This document shows positions 51,516 through 63,958 of a stretch of DNA of 64,000 nucleotides, one piece after another. Position 1 is the stretch's first letter. The number at the start of each line of letters is the position of its first letter. Where the stretch lies: positions 158,457,618 to 158,521,617 of the forward strand of contig OZ023265.1 of assembly GCA_964006375.1 (NCBI GenBank). The letters run 5' to 3'. Both the position numbers and the translations under genes were made by a program. The notes under the pieces were generated by a model, which was given only the letters and a program-made list of their open reading frames with translations, had not been told where the DNA came from and made no database searches. Source of the DNA: Tillus elongatus. Lineage: Eukaryota; Arthropoda; Insecta; Coleoptera; Cleridae.

Positions 51516-52319
51516 GTAAGTCAAACTCTGATCTGATCCCAGTTTGCATCCCATAGCAACATGTGTTTCAATTAATTGCCCTAGCTTAATTGGAAACGTG
51601 TTATCTTGTCGCGTGTTACCTCATTCGCTCCAGTCTGTATAACTTTCAAGATTTTAATTAATTATCACGCGCTTCTAAACTATATTTAATTAGAATATAA
51701 GTTTTTTTACCCAGACTAAAGACGTTCTGACTCAATACGTATGTATCAAAAGTTACAAGGTGTCTATAGCCAGCTACTGTTCATGGATTGGCTAATTTAT
51801 ATTTTTTAAATTCTTTTATCAATCATGTTGAGAAACCCTCCGAAGATCTGACGCACTCTGATGTACAACCAACGTCATTACTGCCGTGCTCCTCCTCTTA
51901 CCACTGCTCCAGCACTGGTAAAGAGCTCGTGGTGAGAAATCTTTCGTTCAGGCTCGAAGAACTGAAGACTTAACGACGGACATATTATTGCATCCTACTG
52001 TAGCGAATATGCAGCAAATTGGCATCTAGGTATTTGCTTGAGTTACCGCAGCAGCGAATTAGGTACACTTACCAAACAGTCAATACTTTTAACGATGTGT
52101 CGTATGTTCAGTCCTGGTCAGTTTCTTCTCCTCATTCATCATAACGTTCGTCTCATCTAGAGTCAAGAATTCAATACTAAACATAATTTTATTTCGTTTA
52201 TCGACAAGGTAAATGTAAGGCCTATTAGCGCACACTAGCCTGACGAGGTTCCAAGAAATTCCAGTATATACATAATATCTAGTTCTTCACCACAGGTTTA
52301 ATATCCCCTGGCTGACAAG
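51516..52319. other. Intron sequence, nothing firm
   Basis: A short open stretch (51788-51973) containing TSLLPCSSSYHCSSTGKELV has no donor or acceptor that fits convincingly, and I do not assign it. Confidence 0.4.
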
Positions 52320-53040
52320 GCATCAGTCGTGTTTGGTCTACCCCATACGAGTGTCGAAGATGGTGATACAACACTCTACCCCATACGAGTGTCGAAGATG
52401 GTAATAAAACACTCAAAGCAGCGCATTATGTTGATGCACGTAACTGGTAGACGACATCATCGAACATGCACTTAAGAGATGCATACGAGTCTCGGGCGAT
52501 CGGTGACAGATTCTACAAATATCATGCCATACCTGTATTATGAGCCTGCGGAGACCAAGGTGTTTATGAAAACATCTTGACAGGCCAGGAGGAACCCTTC
52601 AGTCTCCGACCGAAGCCCAGCTGATTAAAAAAAAGTAATTGTCAGCCTCGTTGACAAACTGTGTTCTTGTACATGCTGAAAGAACATTTCATGCAAATGC
52701 TTGTCACCGTGCTTCGCCAACAAATATTTTCGTAGGCCATCTCTAAGTTTAGCTCTTAAGGTCGGAATGACAATCTCATTAACCAAAGGGCGATCACCTT
52801 GTCTTCTTCCCTTACCTGTGGTGGAAGCCTAGCCCGAGTTCACCCGCTGATCTGCCTGCTGCCTTTAACAGGATTACTTCTGTTCTTGCAAATTCGTGGA
52901 TCGTATCAAGTACCAGAAGGAGATTCCAGCTTTTAAGGATACTGTTGCTCATTTCCAGAACCTCTTTTTCGTGTAACTACTTTAAGCTTAATAGTCCTCT
53001 ACCTCCCAGATGTCTTGGGAGGTATAATCGAGGAACGAAT
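52320..53040 (-). pseudogene. LINE C-terminal fragment with CRIC zinc knuckle
   Basis: The minus strand reads, with frameshifts: TIHEFARTEVILLKAAGRSA (about 52890), RAKLRDGLRKYLLAKHGDKH (about 52740), LRSETEGFLLACQDVFINTL (about 52600), then CRICHRSPETRMHLLSACSM and STSYVHQHNALL (about 52470), FYYHLRHSYGV (about 52400). ETEGF..A.QD....T and the C-x2-C...H...C knuckle with ..RHNALLKV are characteristic of the C-terminus of a widespread LINE type. The catalytic RT portion is absent. Old and broken. Confidence 0.65.
52338..52413. repeat. Tandem duplication, 38 bp x 2
   Basis: CTACCCCATACGAGTGTCGA begins two consecutive 38-bp units differing at two positions (GGTGATAC against GGTAATAA). It duplicates the part encoding YHLRHSYGV in the LINE fragment. 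Confidence 0.9.
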
Positions 53041-53179
53041 GACCTCGAGTGCAAGTTTCGATGTGAATTTCGACAGATTTGTATCAATACACGTGGTAAA
53101 ACAATAACAATTTAATATTACAAAGTTGCCAATTTAAATACAAGGGTGAATGCGGGTGTTGTGATCTAATAATGATACA

Positions 53180-54710
53180 CCAAAACGGTGACTTACATTT
53201 GGAGATGTAGTAGTAGTAGTAGCAGTGGTGGGGAGGCCAACGCCAAGCAAGTAGGCCACCATGGGCCCTTTTTGCCAACCCCAGCAACCATGCTCTACTC
53301 CTCCTTGGATCCGTCGCCAAACCGCCTCGACCTCGAGATAAAGGCCGTGACGGTCTTCAATTGGACGGTACTTACCTGATCCCTCTGCAGAGTACTCGAT
53401 CCGAACAATTCTACTCGAAGACTCCCAAAAGCCTCGCATTCGCACAGGTAGTGGTAGGACGTTTCCTCATCCTCGCCGGATTCCTGGCAAATGGGATCCC
53501 TCTCTACACCTATCAATGTGAGGTATCTTCTAAGGGCGCAGTGGCCTGTGAGCACTCCAAGGATGCGGCGAAGCGTAGGTCGACTCCTTCCGAGTAGTCA
53601 GACAGCTTTATCTCTGTCCGGCCCCTCCACGAAGTCCGTCGCCTGCCTTCAGCCACCAATTGACCCCCAGTGTCTCTTCGTTGCTTCCTCGGTCCACCTG
53701 TCTAAGGCGACGGAGACCGACTTCCTAGTTATACCTATGGCCGGCTCCGGGCCACAGAACGGCCACCGGGAACCAAGCCTTGCGAGATTATTCGCGACCT
53801 CATTCCCCGCCACGCCACAGTGTCCCGGAACCCACACTAGTTGTACCTCCTTTGTCCTGGCTAACCCTCTGAGGGCGTCAGCGCACTCCTGAACCAGTGT
53901 CGACCTGATTCTGGACGCGCAGACTGTCTGGAGGACTGCCTGGCTGTCCGAGCAGATGTACACACATTTTTAGAGACTCCTCTTCACATCCTGTATGTTG
54001 GCCACAGAAAGGATAGCGTACACCTCTGTTTCGAATGCCGTGGTATATGCGCCAAGGGCATAGCTCTCGCACACCCCCAGGCCCTCGATGTATATTCCTG
54101 CCCCGGAGGATTGCTGGTCCTCCAGCCGCGATCCGTTGGTGAAACAGACCAGGCTTACGGGCTGGAATTGAACCTCATTTCCCCTCCACTGATCCCTACT
54201 AGGGATCCTGAGGGTGTATGGCCTAGTCAACTTAATATCATCCTCGGCATCCCGCACCTTTATGGCGGAAAGCGCAATTTCCTTTTCCACCTCCTTGGCG
54301 ACTCTTTCATGCCCTATTACTGCTCCCTCTCGGCCAGTTTCCTGCCTCTCGCATTCTGAGATGCGACGCCATCGCCTCCCTCCTGACACAGATGGGAAGC
54401 GGTGGCAGCACAACAGGACCTCTAGCGCGGCTGAGGGTGTCGTCCTCATAGCGCCTGTGATACCCAGGATTGCCAGCGTTTGGAGTTTGGCCAGCTTCCT
54501 GCTGGTAGTTTGTTTCACACCGCACCACCAGACCAACGCCCCATAGAGGATTCTCGGCCTGACAATCGCAGTGTAGATCCAGTGAAGGATCCGAGGATTA
54601 ACTCCCCAGGTCCTTCCTATCACTCGACGCAGCTGCCAGAGGGTCGCTACTCCCTTCCTTACTGGAAAGGTAGTTTGCCGTAACCAACAGGTGGATGATG
54701 TCAATGGTAC
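53180..54710 (-). pseudogene. I-type LINE: RT end, RNase H and zinc knuckle
   Basis: Minus strand. 54704-53970: VATLWQLRRVIGRTWGVNPR and WIYTAIVRPRILYGALVWW (RT thumb), then RNase H start VCFTNGSRLEDQQSSGAGIY and AFETEVYAILSVANI. 53963-53649: YICSDSQAVLQTVCA and VQLVWVPGHCGVAGNEVANN, the rest of the RNase H domain. 53555-53295: LTGHCALRRYLTLIGVERDP then CQESGEDEETSYHYLCECEA, the terminal CCHC-like knuckle. The first acidic RNase H position reads TNGS rather than TDGS. Frameshifts separate the three pieces. RT palm and endonuclease are absent. A (GTA)n run at 53205-53220 marks the 3' region. Confidence 0.85.
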
Positions 54711-55853
54711 CTGGCGGAATTGTCCAAAGGGTCAAGGTGATTCACGTCTCTAGGTGACGACTCTGAAGCTTGCGGTGATCAGCACGTGGTGGATTGCGAT
54801 GTTGCGGTTGAAGGGATATCTAAGTCAGTCGCTTGTAGAAAGATTGGTTCTTCCCACAACGAGGCTTACTGACTTGTCCACGTGCCAATGGTGGCAACCG
54901 TGGGTATTGATGACTTGGCTACGTGTAGCAGGTCAGGCGATCTTCCTGTGATGCTCCCTGGCCCCTGAACGACGACGGAGTTAACTTTGGTAAGACCACA
55001 GCATATAAAGTATTATGCCGTGTCTGGCTACCACACACGGTTCAGCCCGTCTTGCCACGACGTTATTGGACGCTGGATGATGAGGAAGTGATCGAGTCTA
55101 GGGTTATCTTGTAGCTCCTTCTCTCGGTTGTTGACATTTTATTGATTTGTGATCTTTTTCATATATTTTTATATATGACAGTTCTATTAACACATGCCAG
55201 TTTTTTTATAACACAACAATTCTGATGCTCCATGACAACCCTCACTTGGATACCAATGTCGTTTCTGCACCTCAAGTAGCAGTGGAGGGCATCAGCGGAA
55301 GGAGGGGGGGGGGTGTTGCCGACTAAGGATGGACAGGGAGATTGAGGGTGAGGATTAACAATATCAGGACACAACAATAATGATATATTAATTTTCAAAT
55401 AAAATGAATTTTTATTTTGAGCAAAGTATGAGATATTTTAAAAATTAATTGCATTTACAATAGCTAAATATTAACGAAATTATATATTTTTTTAAATATA
55501 ATCGGTTTCATCTATTAAATGTGCCGTCATATAAATATAGCTTTGTATTTAGCCTTTTCGGTGTGATTAAACAAGCAATCTAGTCTCGTGTCATTATTAT
55601 ATAATATATGCTACAGGAGGCTGCAATCGTTTCTCCAGAGTTACGCTACGATGACTTTCCGCATCATATTAAATTTTCAGGAAGAGATTTTTCACGAAAT
55701 TAGGGTGAAGGGGAGAACATATAACTCTGGAGTGTGACGAGAGGGTGATTAGCATTTGTTGCAAGCTACGATGCTAAATGTAGGCTTGTTTGCTGAACTC
55801 TGGTTAAGTTTTCATGTATCCAATCCTGAAACATATTTTAAAACGAATTCAGA
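54711..55853. other. Unassigned region
   Basis: 54711-55130 is GC-richer and may be more LINE-derived non-coding DNA. 55130-55850 is AT-rich, with a run of ten or more G at about 55303. No gene recognised. Confidence 0.4.
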
Positions 55854-55882
55854 TACACACACACACACACACACAAATAATG

Positions 55883-55966
<84 letters not shown>
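55854..55966. repeat. Compound (AC)n and (TA)n microsatellite
   Basis: About 24 bp of AC repeat, a short ATAATGTAA spacer, then (TA)n at 55888-55966. Confidence 0.95.
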
Positions 55967-55975
<9 letters not shown>

Positions 55976-56136
55976 TTTATTTGTTTGCTGTATTTTTTGT
56001 GATTTTTTATTGGTTTATGTGGACTGCAGTTTCGAACCGCCCTGCAGTTCACGTATACTAATAAAAATTAACAAAAAGTACCGAAAAAAAAACAAGTGTA
56101 TATTTAAAAGTGATTATAGTGTAGTGCATCATTCCA

Positions 56137-56145
56137 ATATATATA

Positions 56146-56190
<45 letters not shown>
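56137..56190. repeat. (TA)n tract followed by a TAcore right block
   Basis: TA repeat, then ACCGGTAACTCAAAAAATAA, a TAcore right-block start. A truncated TAcore copy extends to about 56370. Confidence 0.8.
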
Positions 56191-56192
<2 letters not shown>

Positions 56193-56751
56193 TACCGGTA
56201 ACTCAAAAAATAATGGACCAGAGTCTCCTGGAAAATTTTGGATTTTCTTTCGGAAAATTTTTGTATGTCTGAAAATAACAAAGCTATGGCAACCAACTTT
56301 AGCAAGTATAGGTTTATGATATTAAACTTACACTACATGCCAAAATTCAGATCTCTAGGTTGAAAGAAAAAAAATTATAGACGTTTATAAAAATATTTTG
56401 GGTGCCACTGATGACTAGAGAAATGCTCTAAACCAAAATATTTAGTATGGATAACAAGTTCTATTGTATAATACAGACAAAGATTAGGTTCTCTTGACGC
56501 AAAAAGGTCAAGAAATAACAGAAAAATTACTTTGTAAGTTTTATAGTTTTTCTTCTTTAAATGTCAGAGTCGCGATTTGAAACGTAACAATTTGCAATTT
56601 TTAGACGGAGAACCTGAAACAAATACGGTCTATGTAAAGCAAATGTGTTTTACAAAGCCTTAAGTTACAGCTTCAACCATCATTGTCCTTCGTTTTACTA
56701 AAATATTTGCAGAAAATTCATCTCAAATTGACCCATTTTCTGATGTTCTTT
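56191..56751 (+). mobile_element. Truncated TAcore (second subfamily) right part
   Basis: Words shared with 6950-7375: GGCAACCAACTTTAGCAAG, TTTACAAAGCCTTAAGTTAC, CATCATTGTCCTTCGTTTTA. It directly precedes another TAcore copy at 56752, as though tandem. Confidence 0.5.
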
Positions 56752-58440
<1,689 letters not shown>

Positions 58441-58695
58441 TCATTTATATGCAGTTATTAAACAACAACTGAGGAATGACTGAATTCGAAACTAAATTCA
58501 AGGGTACATATGAAAATTCTACTTTTATCATATATCGGGTTTATCAATTTTGATATCATGTTAACTTTTTTTAAACAACAGATGGTTATATATTAAATGA
58601 TTGATTAAATACATACACCGTGAGTACAATTTGATCGATTCCAAAGTTAATTTGTTTTCTTTTTTGTATTATTTTAAAATATCCCCAGACTTTTC

Positions 58696-58697
<2 letters not shown>
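58441..58697. other. Unassigned spacer
   Basis: AT-rich; could contain the degraded right end of the Tc1-like element. Confidence 0.35.
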
Positions 58698-58775
<78 letters not shown>

Positions 58776-59019
58776 CACCGATAGCTCAAAAAATAATGGG
58801 CCGATTTATTTTGATCAAATTTGGTTAATACCTCACTTTTGCAAGTGGCTTGGATAATTTTGTTAGCCAGGAAAATCTGTTTAGTTCAAATAGATTAAAC
58901 AATGATTTGTTTTAATTAGACAGTCGGATTCCCCCGGTCAGTGTTAGTTCTGAGTTGACCTTAAATATATGCAATTTCTACCGCGAAATTATAATGCGTG
59001 TTTGTAAGCAAATAAATTC
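58698..59019 (+). mobile_element. TAcore right block with (TA)n, then a shared 140-bp block
   Basis: (TA)n at 58698-58773, then ACACCGATAGCTCAAAAAAT, the TAcore right block. From 58872 (TTTAGTTCAAATAGATTAAA, AGACAGTCGGATTCCCCCGG, CTACCGCGAAATTATAATGC) the sequence matches 62398-62535. Confidence 0.65.
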
Positions 59020-59334
59020 GGGACTCAGCAAATGCGTTACGGTGGCGAATTTTTATTGAACGCCTCAAATTTGAATAGCTCAATTTGCTATTAACCTATA
59101 AGGTTCGTTGGCCACGAAACTAGTTTTTTTCGGGATCATTTTAAGTTTATTTTCGAAAATTTTTTGCACATTTTCAAAAAGTTATTTTGATGAAATATGT
59201 TACATAGTTTCTACTATATATGTTAGACTGGTAACCAACTTTGATGCCTGGTTTCTTTACAAAAACACATATTTCCTACTTAAAATGTTTTTATGAAAAT
59301 TCACTACCATAACACACTTGCTGCGTTCCGAACT
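59020..59334. mobile_element. twinR element, complete copy
   Basis: Ends GGGACTCAGCAAATGCGTTA and, inverted, CCATAACACACTTGCTGCGT. The interior matches 7637-7957 and 63330-63652 (GCTATTAACCTATAAGGTT). Confidence 0.8.
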
Positions 59335-59443
59335 TTTTAGTAAATGCAGCGGTTTACTACGATACCTAAAATAGATAATGTGAAGCAGGCAACAGCAATA
59401 TCACGTTGAGTACATTGTCTCTGGATTGTTTTAAACAGGTACT

Positions 59444-62025
59444 GCAATAACAATAACTTGACGATTATGTTTACGCCGACACCAACACACTACCCTCCTA
59501 ACGGTAACACACCCTCAACAATAGATATAATAGTTAACAAAAACGTAATAAATGTCAGTGACCCTGTCTCCCTTTCTGAACTAGACTCTGATCATAATCC
59601 CATTATCTTCGCGTTAAACAATCAGTACAAACAAGACCGACTAAAAATAATTTCAAGCTACACTAATACTAACTGGACAGAATTCCGAAAAACACTGGAC
59701 AGAAACATCACCATAAACAATACTATTGATTCTATTGATAAAATTGAAGAGGAGGTAAAAAAACTAACTATAAATATTCAAAAAGCTAAAAACAAACACT
59801 GTACACACAAAACGATTAACCCGACAAGAGATTTCCTTCCCACCGATATAAAAGAACTTATTAAAGACAAAAACAAAGACAGTAGGCTATGGCAAAATAC
59901 ATTAAACCCACAATACAAAATTTCTATGGACCAAAAAAGCAAAATAATAAAGCAAAAGATAAAAAAATATACTAACAGAAAATGGACACAAAAAATGCAA
60001 AACCTAACACCAAATAACAACACATTATGGAAAATGACAAAAGCACTAAAGAACCCACACAGCAACATGCCACCTTTAGAACATGACAATAAAACGTTTT
60101 ATAGAGACCAAGAAAAACTAACGTAATAGCAGACGTATTAGAAAGCACCCACCAAACAGACCCAGTCTGCGATGAACAACAAAACAATTTAATAAACGAA
60201 ACACAAGACTATCTTAACAATAGACAAACAATGGACACACAAACTAGGTCAAAACTAATCACTTCACCGCAAGAAATCAAACAAATTATCAAGACCCTAC
60301 CCAATAATAAGGCCACAGGGCCTGATGAAATAGACAACAAATTAATTAAAAATCTCTCACAGAAAGCCATAGTCCAATTAATGTATATAGTAAATGCAGT
60401 TCTTATCCTACAACATTACCCAACCCAATGGAAAATAGCCCACGTTGTTGCCGTCTCCAAACCCAATAAAGATCAAAAAGATCCTCACAACTATCGCCCC
60501 ATAAGCTTGTTAAACAACCTATCTAAAATAGTAGAAAAAATAATACTTAATAGATTTAAATCCATAGAAAGAAAAAATAAACTTTTGATAGACTGTCAGT
60601 TTGGTTTTAGGGAAAAACATAGCACTGTATATCAAGTAACACGAATAGTAAACGACATAACACTAAATTTTAATAAAGACAAAGTAACGACAATGGTTTT
60701 ACTAGACATACAGAAGGCATTTGACACAGTATGGATAGTCGGATTACTGGCCAAACTAATAAAACTCAAATTTCCCTACCATCTTATTAGACTGATACAC
60801 TCATACTTATCAGACAGGCGCTTTAAAGTCAAAATTCACAATAGCACATCAACTGAAAAACAAATCCGAGCAGGAGTGCCGCTAGGTTCCATACTTGGAC
60901 CAAAACTGTTCAACTATTTTATTAACGATATACCTACGTTCCCTAAGACCAACCTGGCTCTCTATGCAGATGATACTGCCATATTTGCCCATTCCTTTTC
61001 AGCAGAAGTTGCAAATAAACAGATACAAATTCATCTTGATATACTTCAAAATTACCTACAGACTTGTAAAATATCACTCAACTCTGAAAAAACGGAGACA
61101 ATAGTATTTACTAGAAAAACCAATGATTCCAAAATATTTAACCATCTAAAAGTAGGAGACAAAAAAATAAAGCCCTCGCTAACAGTAAAATACCTAGGAG
61201 TACACCTGGACAGCAGACTTAATTTCAAACACCATATTAAAACTGTTCTAAACAAAGCTCATATCGCAATGAAGTACATGTACCCCCTAATGGCAAGAAA
61301 CAGTAAACTTAGCAGCGAAAACAAAAAATTAATCTATACGACCATAATAAGACCAGTTGTATCTTATGCCGCACCAGTGTGGTGCTCAGTATCAGATACG
61401 ACAATTAAACCCATTCAAATATACCAAAACAAATGCCTACGACTAGTGACGAACAGAAACAGATACACAAGAATTAAACACTTACATGACATGACCAACA
61501 TCCTAACAATCAAAGACTATATTAACAAAACATCCACAAATTTTTACGAAAACAAATTGAAAATAAATCCATTGACAAGACAAACAGACATAAGATACAA
61601 TAACAGTCCTTATAGAATCAAACATAGACTGCCGTATCAAAATCTAAAAATATTTAAAACGCCCATAACCGTTTGACACGAGAATTCACTATAGCCATGG
61701 TTAGAAAGCTGTATGTTATACAAATAAAATCAACTTGCAACATAGCAAGTAATAATAATTATTTTAAATAGGTTTTTGTAAACAGTTTTCCTATATACAA
61801 CCGCACAACTTGTACAATATAATTATAATAACTAAACAGAAAACACATTAATTACTATAAGGAAGTACTTTTTTTTTTCCTTTGTAAATAACAAATTAGA
61901 GATAAGTTATTATATTTTAACAGGAGCTTTATATTTAAGTCGTAGTATATATAAAAATTGTAAATTTTTGTAAATTTGTTATAATGTAATATAGACCTTT
62001 AGAATTGAATTGAATTGACATTGTC
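59444..62025 (+). mobile_element. Jockey-type LINE, 5'-truncated, ending in GAATT repeats
   Basis: It starts inside the endonuclease domain at about 59444. ORF 1 (to 60126) and ORF 2 (60231-61676) are one polyprotein separated by a single frameshift near 60120. The 3' UTR (61677-62025) ends GAATTGAATTGAATTGA. Directly after it lies a 5S rRNA fragment. Confidence 0.85.
59458..61676 (+). pseudogene. LINE endonuclease-reverse transcriptase with one frameshift
   Basis: Endonuclease end: PTPTHYPPNGNTPSTIDIIV and LSELDSDHNPIIFALNN (the SDH catalytic motif). Then a linker rich in K/N. Near 60120 the frame breaks (EKLT, stop); the next frame reads NVIADVLESTH and continues openly through the RT: NKATGPDEIDNKLI, PHNYRPISLLNNLSKIVEKI, DCQFGFREKHSTVYQ, VLLDIQKAFDTVWI, RAGVPLGSILGPKLFNYFIN and LALYADDTAIFA (catalytic ADD). 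The C-terminus includes VKYLGVHLDSRLNFKHHI and ends KIFKTPITV. Apart from the shift and the missing 5' end it is intact, so a fairly young insertion. Confidence 0.85.
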
Positions 62026-62105
62026 TCGATCACTGAAGTTAAGCAACTCCGGGCGCGGTCAGTGCTTGGATGGGTGACCGCCTGAGAACATCGTGCAGTT
62101 ACCTT
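62026..62105 (+). rRNA. 5S rRNA-derived fragment (3' two thirds)
   Basis: The + strand reads GATCACTGAAGTTAAGCAAC, TCCGGGCGCGGTCAGTGCTT and GGATGGGTGACCGCCTGAGA. This is the internal control region (boxes A, IE and C) of animal 5S rRNA. TTTTT follows at 62103. The first about 35 bases of a 5S gene are missing; in their place is the GAATT tail of the LINE. The 3' terminal stem cannot pair without the 5' end, so it is a pseudogene or a 5S-derived (SINE3-like) tail. Confidence 0.75.
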
Positions 62106-62351
62106 TTTGTTTAAATAATAATTTTACTAAATTTTTATTCTTTTAGGTAAATGTCAGTACCTGTTTTCCATAATACAGAACTTTTATTATATACAAATAC
62201 CTATTTCGCAAAAACACTATTTATTAGGTGTGTGCCTCTAAATAAGGATTTCAGTTTATTCAAATTTAAACGCTTTGCGGTATTGGGGAATTTTAGCATG
62301 TTAAGCTAGGCTTTACTCTAATAATACATAACATCAAAAGAAAAAAGAAAA
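62106..62351. other. Spacer
   Basis: AT-rich, no recognised feature. Confidence 0.35.
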
Positions 62352-62545
62352 ATTTCGGACGCAGCAAGTGCGTTATTATAGCGAATTTTTAGAAGAATCG
62401 GCTTAGTTCCAATAGATTAAACAAAGCTTTGTTTTAATTAGACAGTCGAAGACCCCCGGTCCGTACCAGTTCTGAGCTGATCTTTAATTTATTGAATTTC
62501 TACCACGAAATTATAAGGCATGTTTGTAAGAAATTAACGCCCTCT
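62352..62545 (-). repeat. TAcore right end plus shared 140-bp block
   Basis: Right end TCGGACGCAGCAAGTGCGTT at 62356, then TAGTTCCAATAGATTAAACA, AGACAGTCGAAGACCCCCGG and TCTACCACGAAATTATAAGG, colinear with 58872-59005. Confidence 0.6.
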
Positions 62546-62604
62546 GTGACTCACAGACGTTTTATACATATAATATGCAGGTGTATTGTGGGGTTTAACC
62601 ACCT

Positions 62605-63335
62605 AGGCCTTACGTGATCTCCAATAAACCTTACGATATTGTAAAGAACATAACTGAACCTTTTAAGCAGACGAATCCAAACGTTACCACAGATAACTTT
62701 TTCAGTAGTTATCCGTTGGCCCAATATTTATTATCTGTTGGCTTGACATTTCTAGGTACACTACGAGATAATAAGACTGAAATTCCACCTGAGTTTGTGT
62801 CCGAAAATAAAAATCTTGTTCCTGGCAGTCATTTATTTGGTTGTAATGATGAATCAACTTTGATCTCTTTCGCTAAAAAAAAAGAAGAGGGTTATTATGC
62901 TTCTTCAACATTGCATGAAGGCAATCAGGTCGATAATGAAACAGGTAAACCGATTCAGGTAATGGATTAGAATGCCACAAAAGGACGAGAGGACACTGTT
63001 GATCTTATGTGTTCGCGAATATCCACTTCCAGAAGAACTAACAGATGGCCAATGGCCATTTTCTTCAGAAATCTTGATATTGCCGGGATCAACTCAATGA
63101 GGATTTATCAAATGAATAATCCTGAGGAAACCTTTCCAAGACGTGATTATCTCAAAGACCTGAGCATGCAACTGATGGATGAAAATTTGAGAGAACGAGC
63201 AAAAATTCCAAACTTGCCAAAATATTTGTCTATTTTCCTGAAAGAATACAGAGAAGAAGAAAACCAAAGTAGAAGCAATACAGAGGCCGTTCCAAATAGA
63301 CGTCGTTTTTGCTTAATTTGTGGGCCAAGAAACGC
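62605..63335 (+). pseudogene. piggyBac-type transposase, C-terminal half with one stop
   Basis: The frame reads YDIVKNITEPFKQTNPNVTT then DNFFSSYPLAQYLLSVGLTF, containing the second catalytic Asp (TTDNFF), and LGTLRDNKTEIPPEF. It continues to IQVMD, a TAG at 62968, and NATKGREDTVDLMCSRIS then TSRRTNRWPMAIFFRNLDIA in the same frame, the conserved piggyBac block after the third Asp region. TAG stands where the family has Tyr (DYN.TKG), a single nonsense change. The cysteine-rich tail begins (RRRFCLICGPRNAKN) and is cut off by a twinR element at about 63335. The N-terminal half and first catalytic Asp are missing. Confidence 0.85.
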
Positions 63336-63652
63336 AAAAAATGCGTTATGGTAGCGAATGTTTATTAAATGCTTCAAATGTGAATAACTCAATTTGCTAT
63401 TAACCTATAAGGTTCGTTGGCCGGGAAACTAGTTTTTTCGAGACCATTTTAAGTTTATTTTCGAAAAAATTTTACACTTTTAAATAATAAAGGTATTTTG
63501 ATGAAATATGGTACATTGTTTCTACTATATAGGTTTTACTGGTAACCAAATTTGATGCATGCTTTCTGTACAAAAAAACACATATTTGATATTTAAAACG
63601 TTTTTCTGAAAATTCACTACCATAACGCACTTGATGCATCCAGATTTTGCTA
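63330..63652. mobile_element. twinR element truncating piggyBac
   Basis: Left end partly degraded (AACGCAAAAAATGCGTTATGG); the right end is CCATAACGCACTTGATGCAT. The interior matches 59020-59334 closely (GGTTCGTTGGCC, GCTATTAACCTATAAGGTT). Confidence 0.75.
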
Positions 63653-63958
63653 ATGTATCCGTTGTTTAGTGTGTATGTTAGTAAAATTCTATTTTATTGG
63701 GTAAATCTACAGCGAATTAAGACCTGGCTAAGAGAAGGGGGTAATGAATGCGACAAAAAAGCAGCGTTGTTTTTAAAATGTAATGATGGTTAGGTAAGTA
63801 ATTTGAGATTTATTCCAAATAATAATTCACAAACCATTCACTGTTAATTAGAGCGATATTTGTTCCCAAAACTAAAATTAAGTCTTATCTCACGTTCGTT
63901 GCTGATTGAAGCTGTAAAGCCTACTCTGTAAATTACTGACGTCTCATTTTTGTTTCAG
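63653..63958. other. Spacer ending in a candidate splice acceptor
   Basis: No repeat recognised. Ends with CATTTTTGTTTCAG, a strong-looking polypyrimidine tract and acceptor. Confidence 0.4.

Noticed and set aside
51788..51973. Additional host exon
   Set aside because: Open for 61 codons and serine-rich, but no matching acceptor/donor pair or family signature could be supported.
52338..52413. CRISPR-like or regulatory direct repeats
   Set aside because: Only two adjacent units with no spacer, inside a LINE coding remnant; a simple tandem duplication.
62026..62105. Functional 5S rRNA gene
   Set aside because: The 5' third is missing, so the closing stem cannot form; annotated as a fragment.
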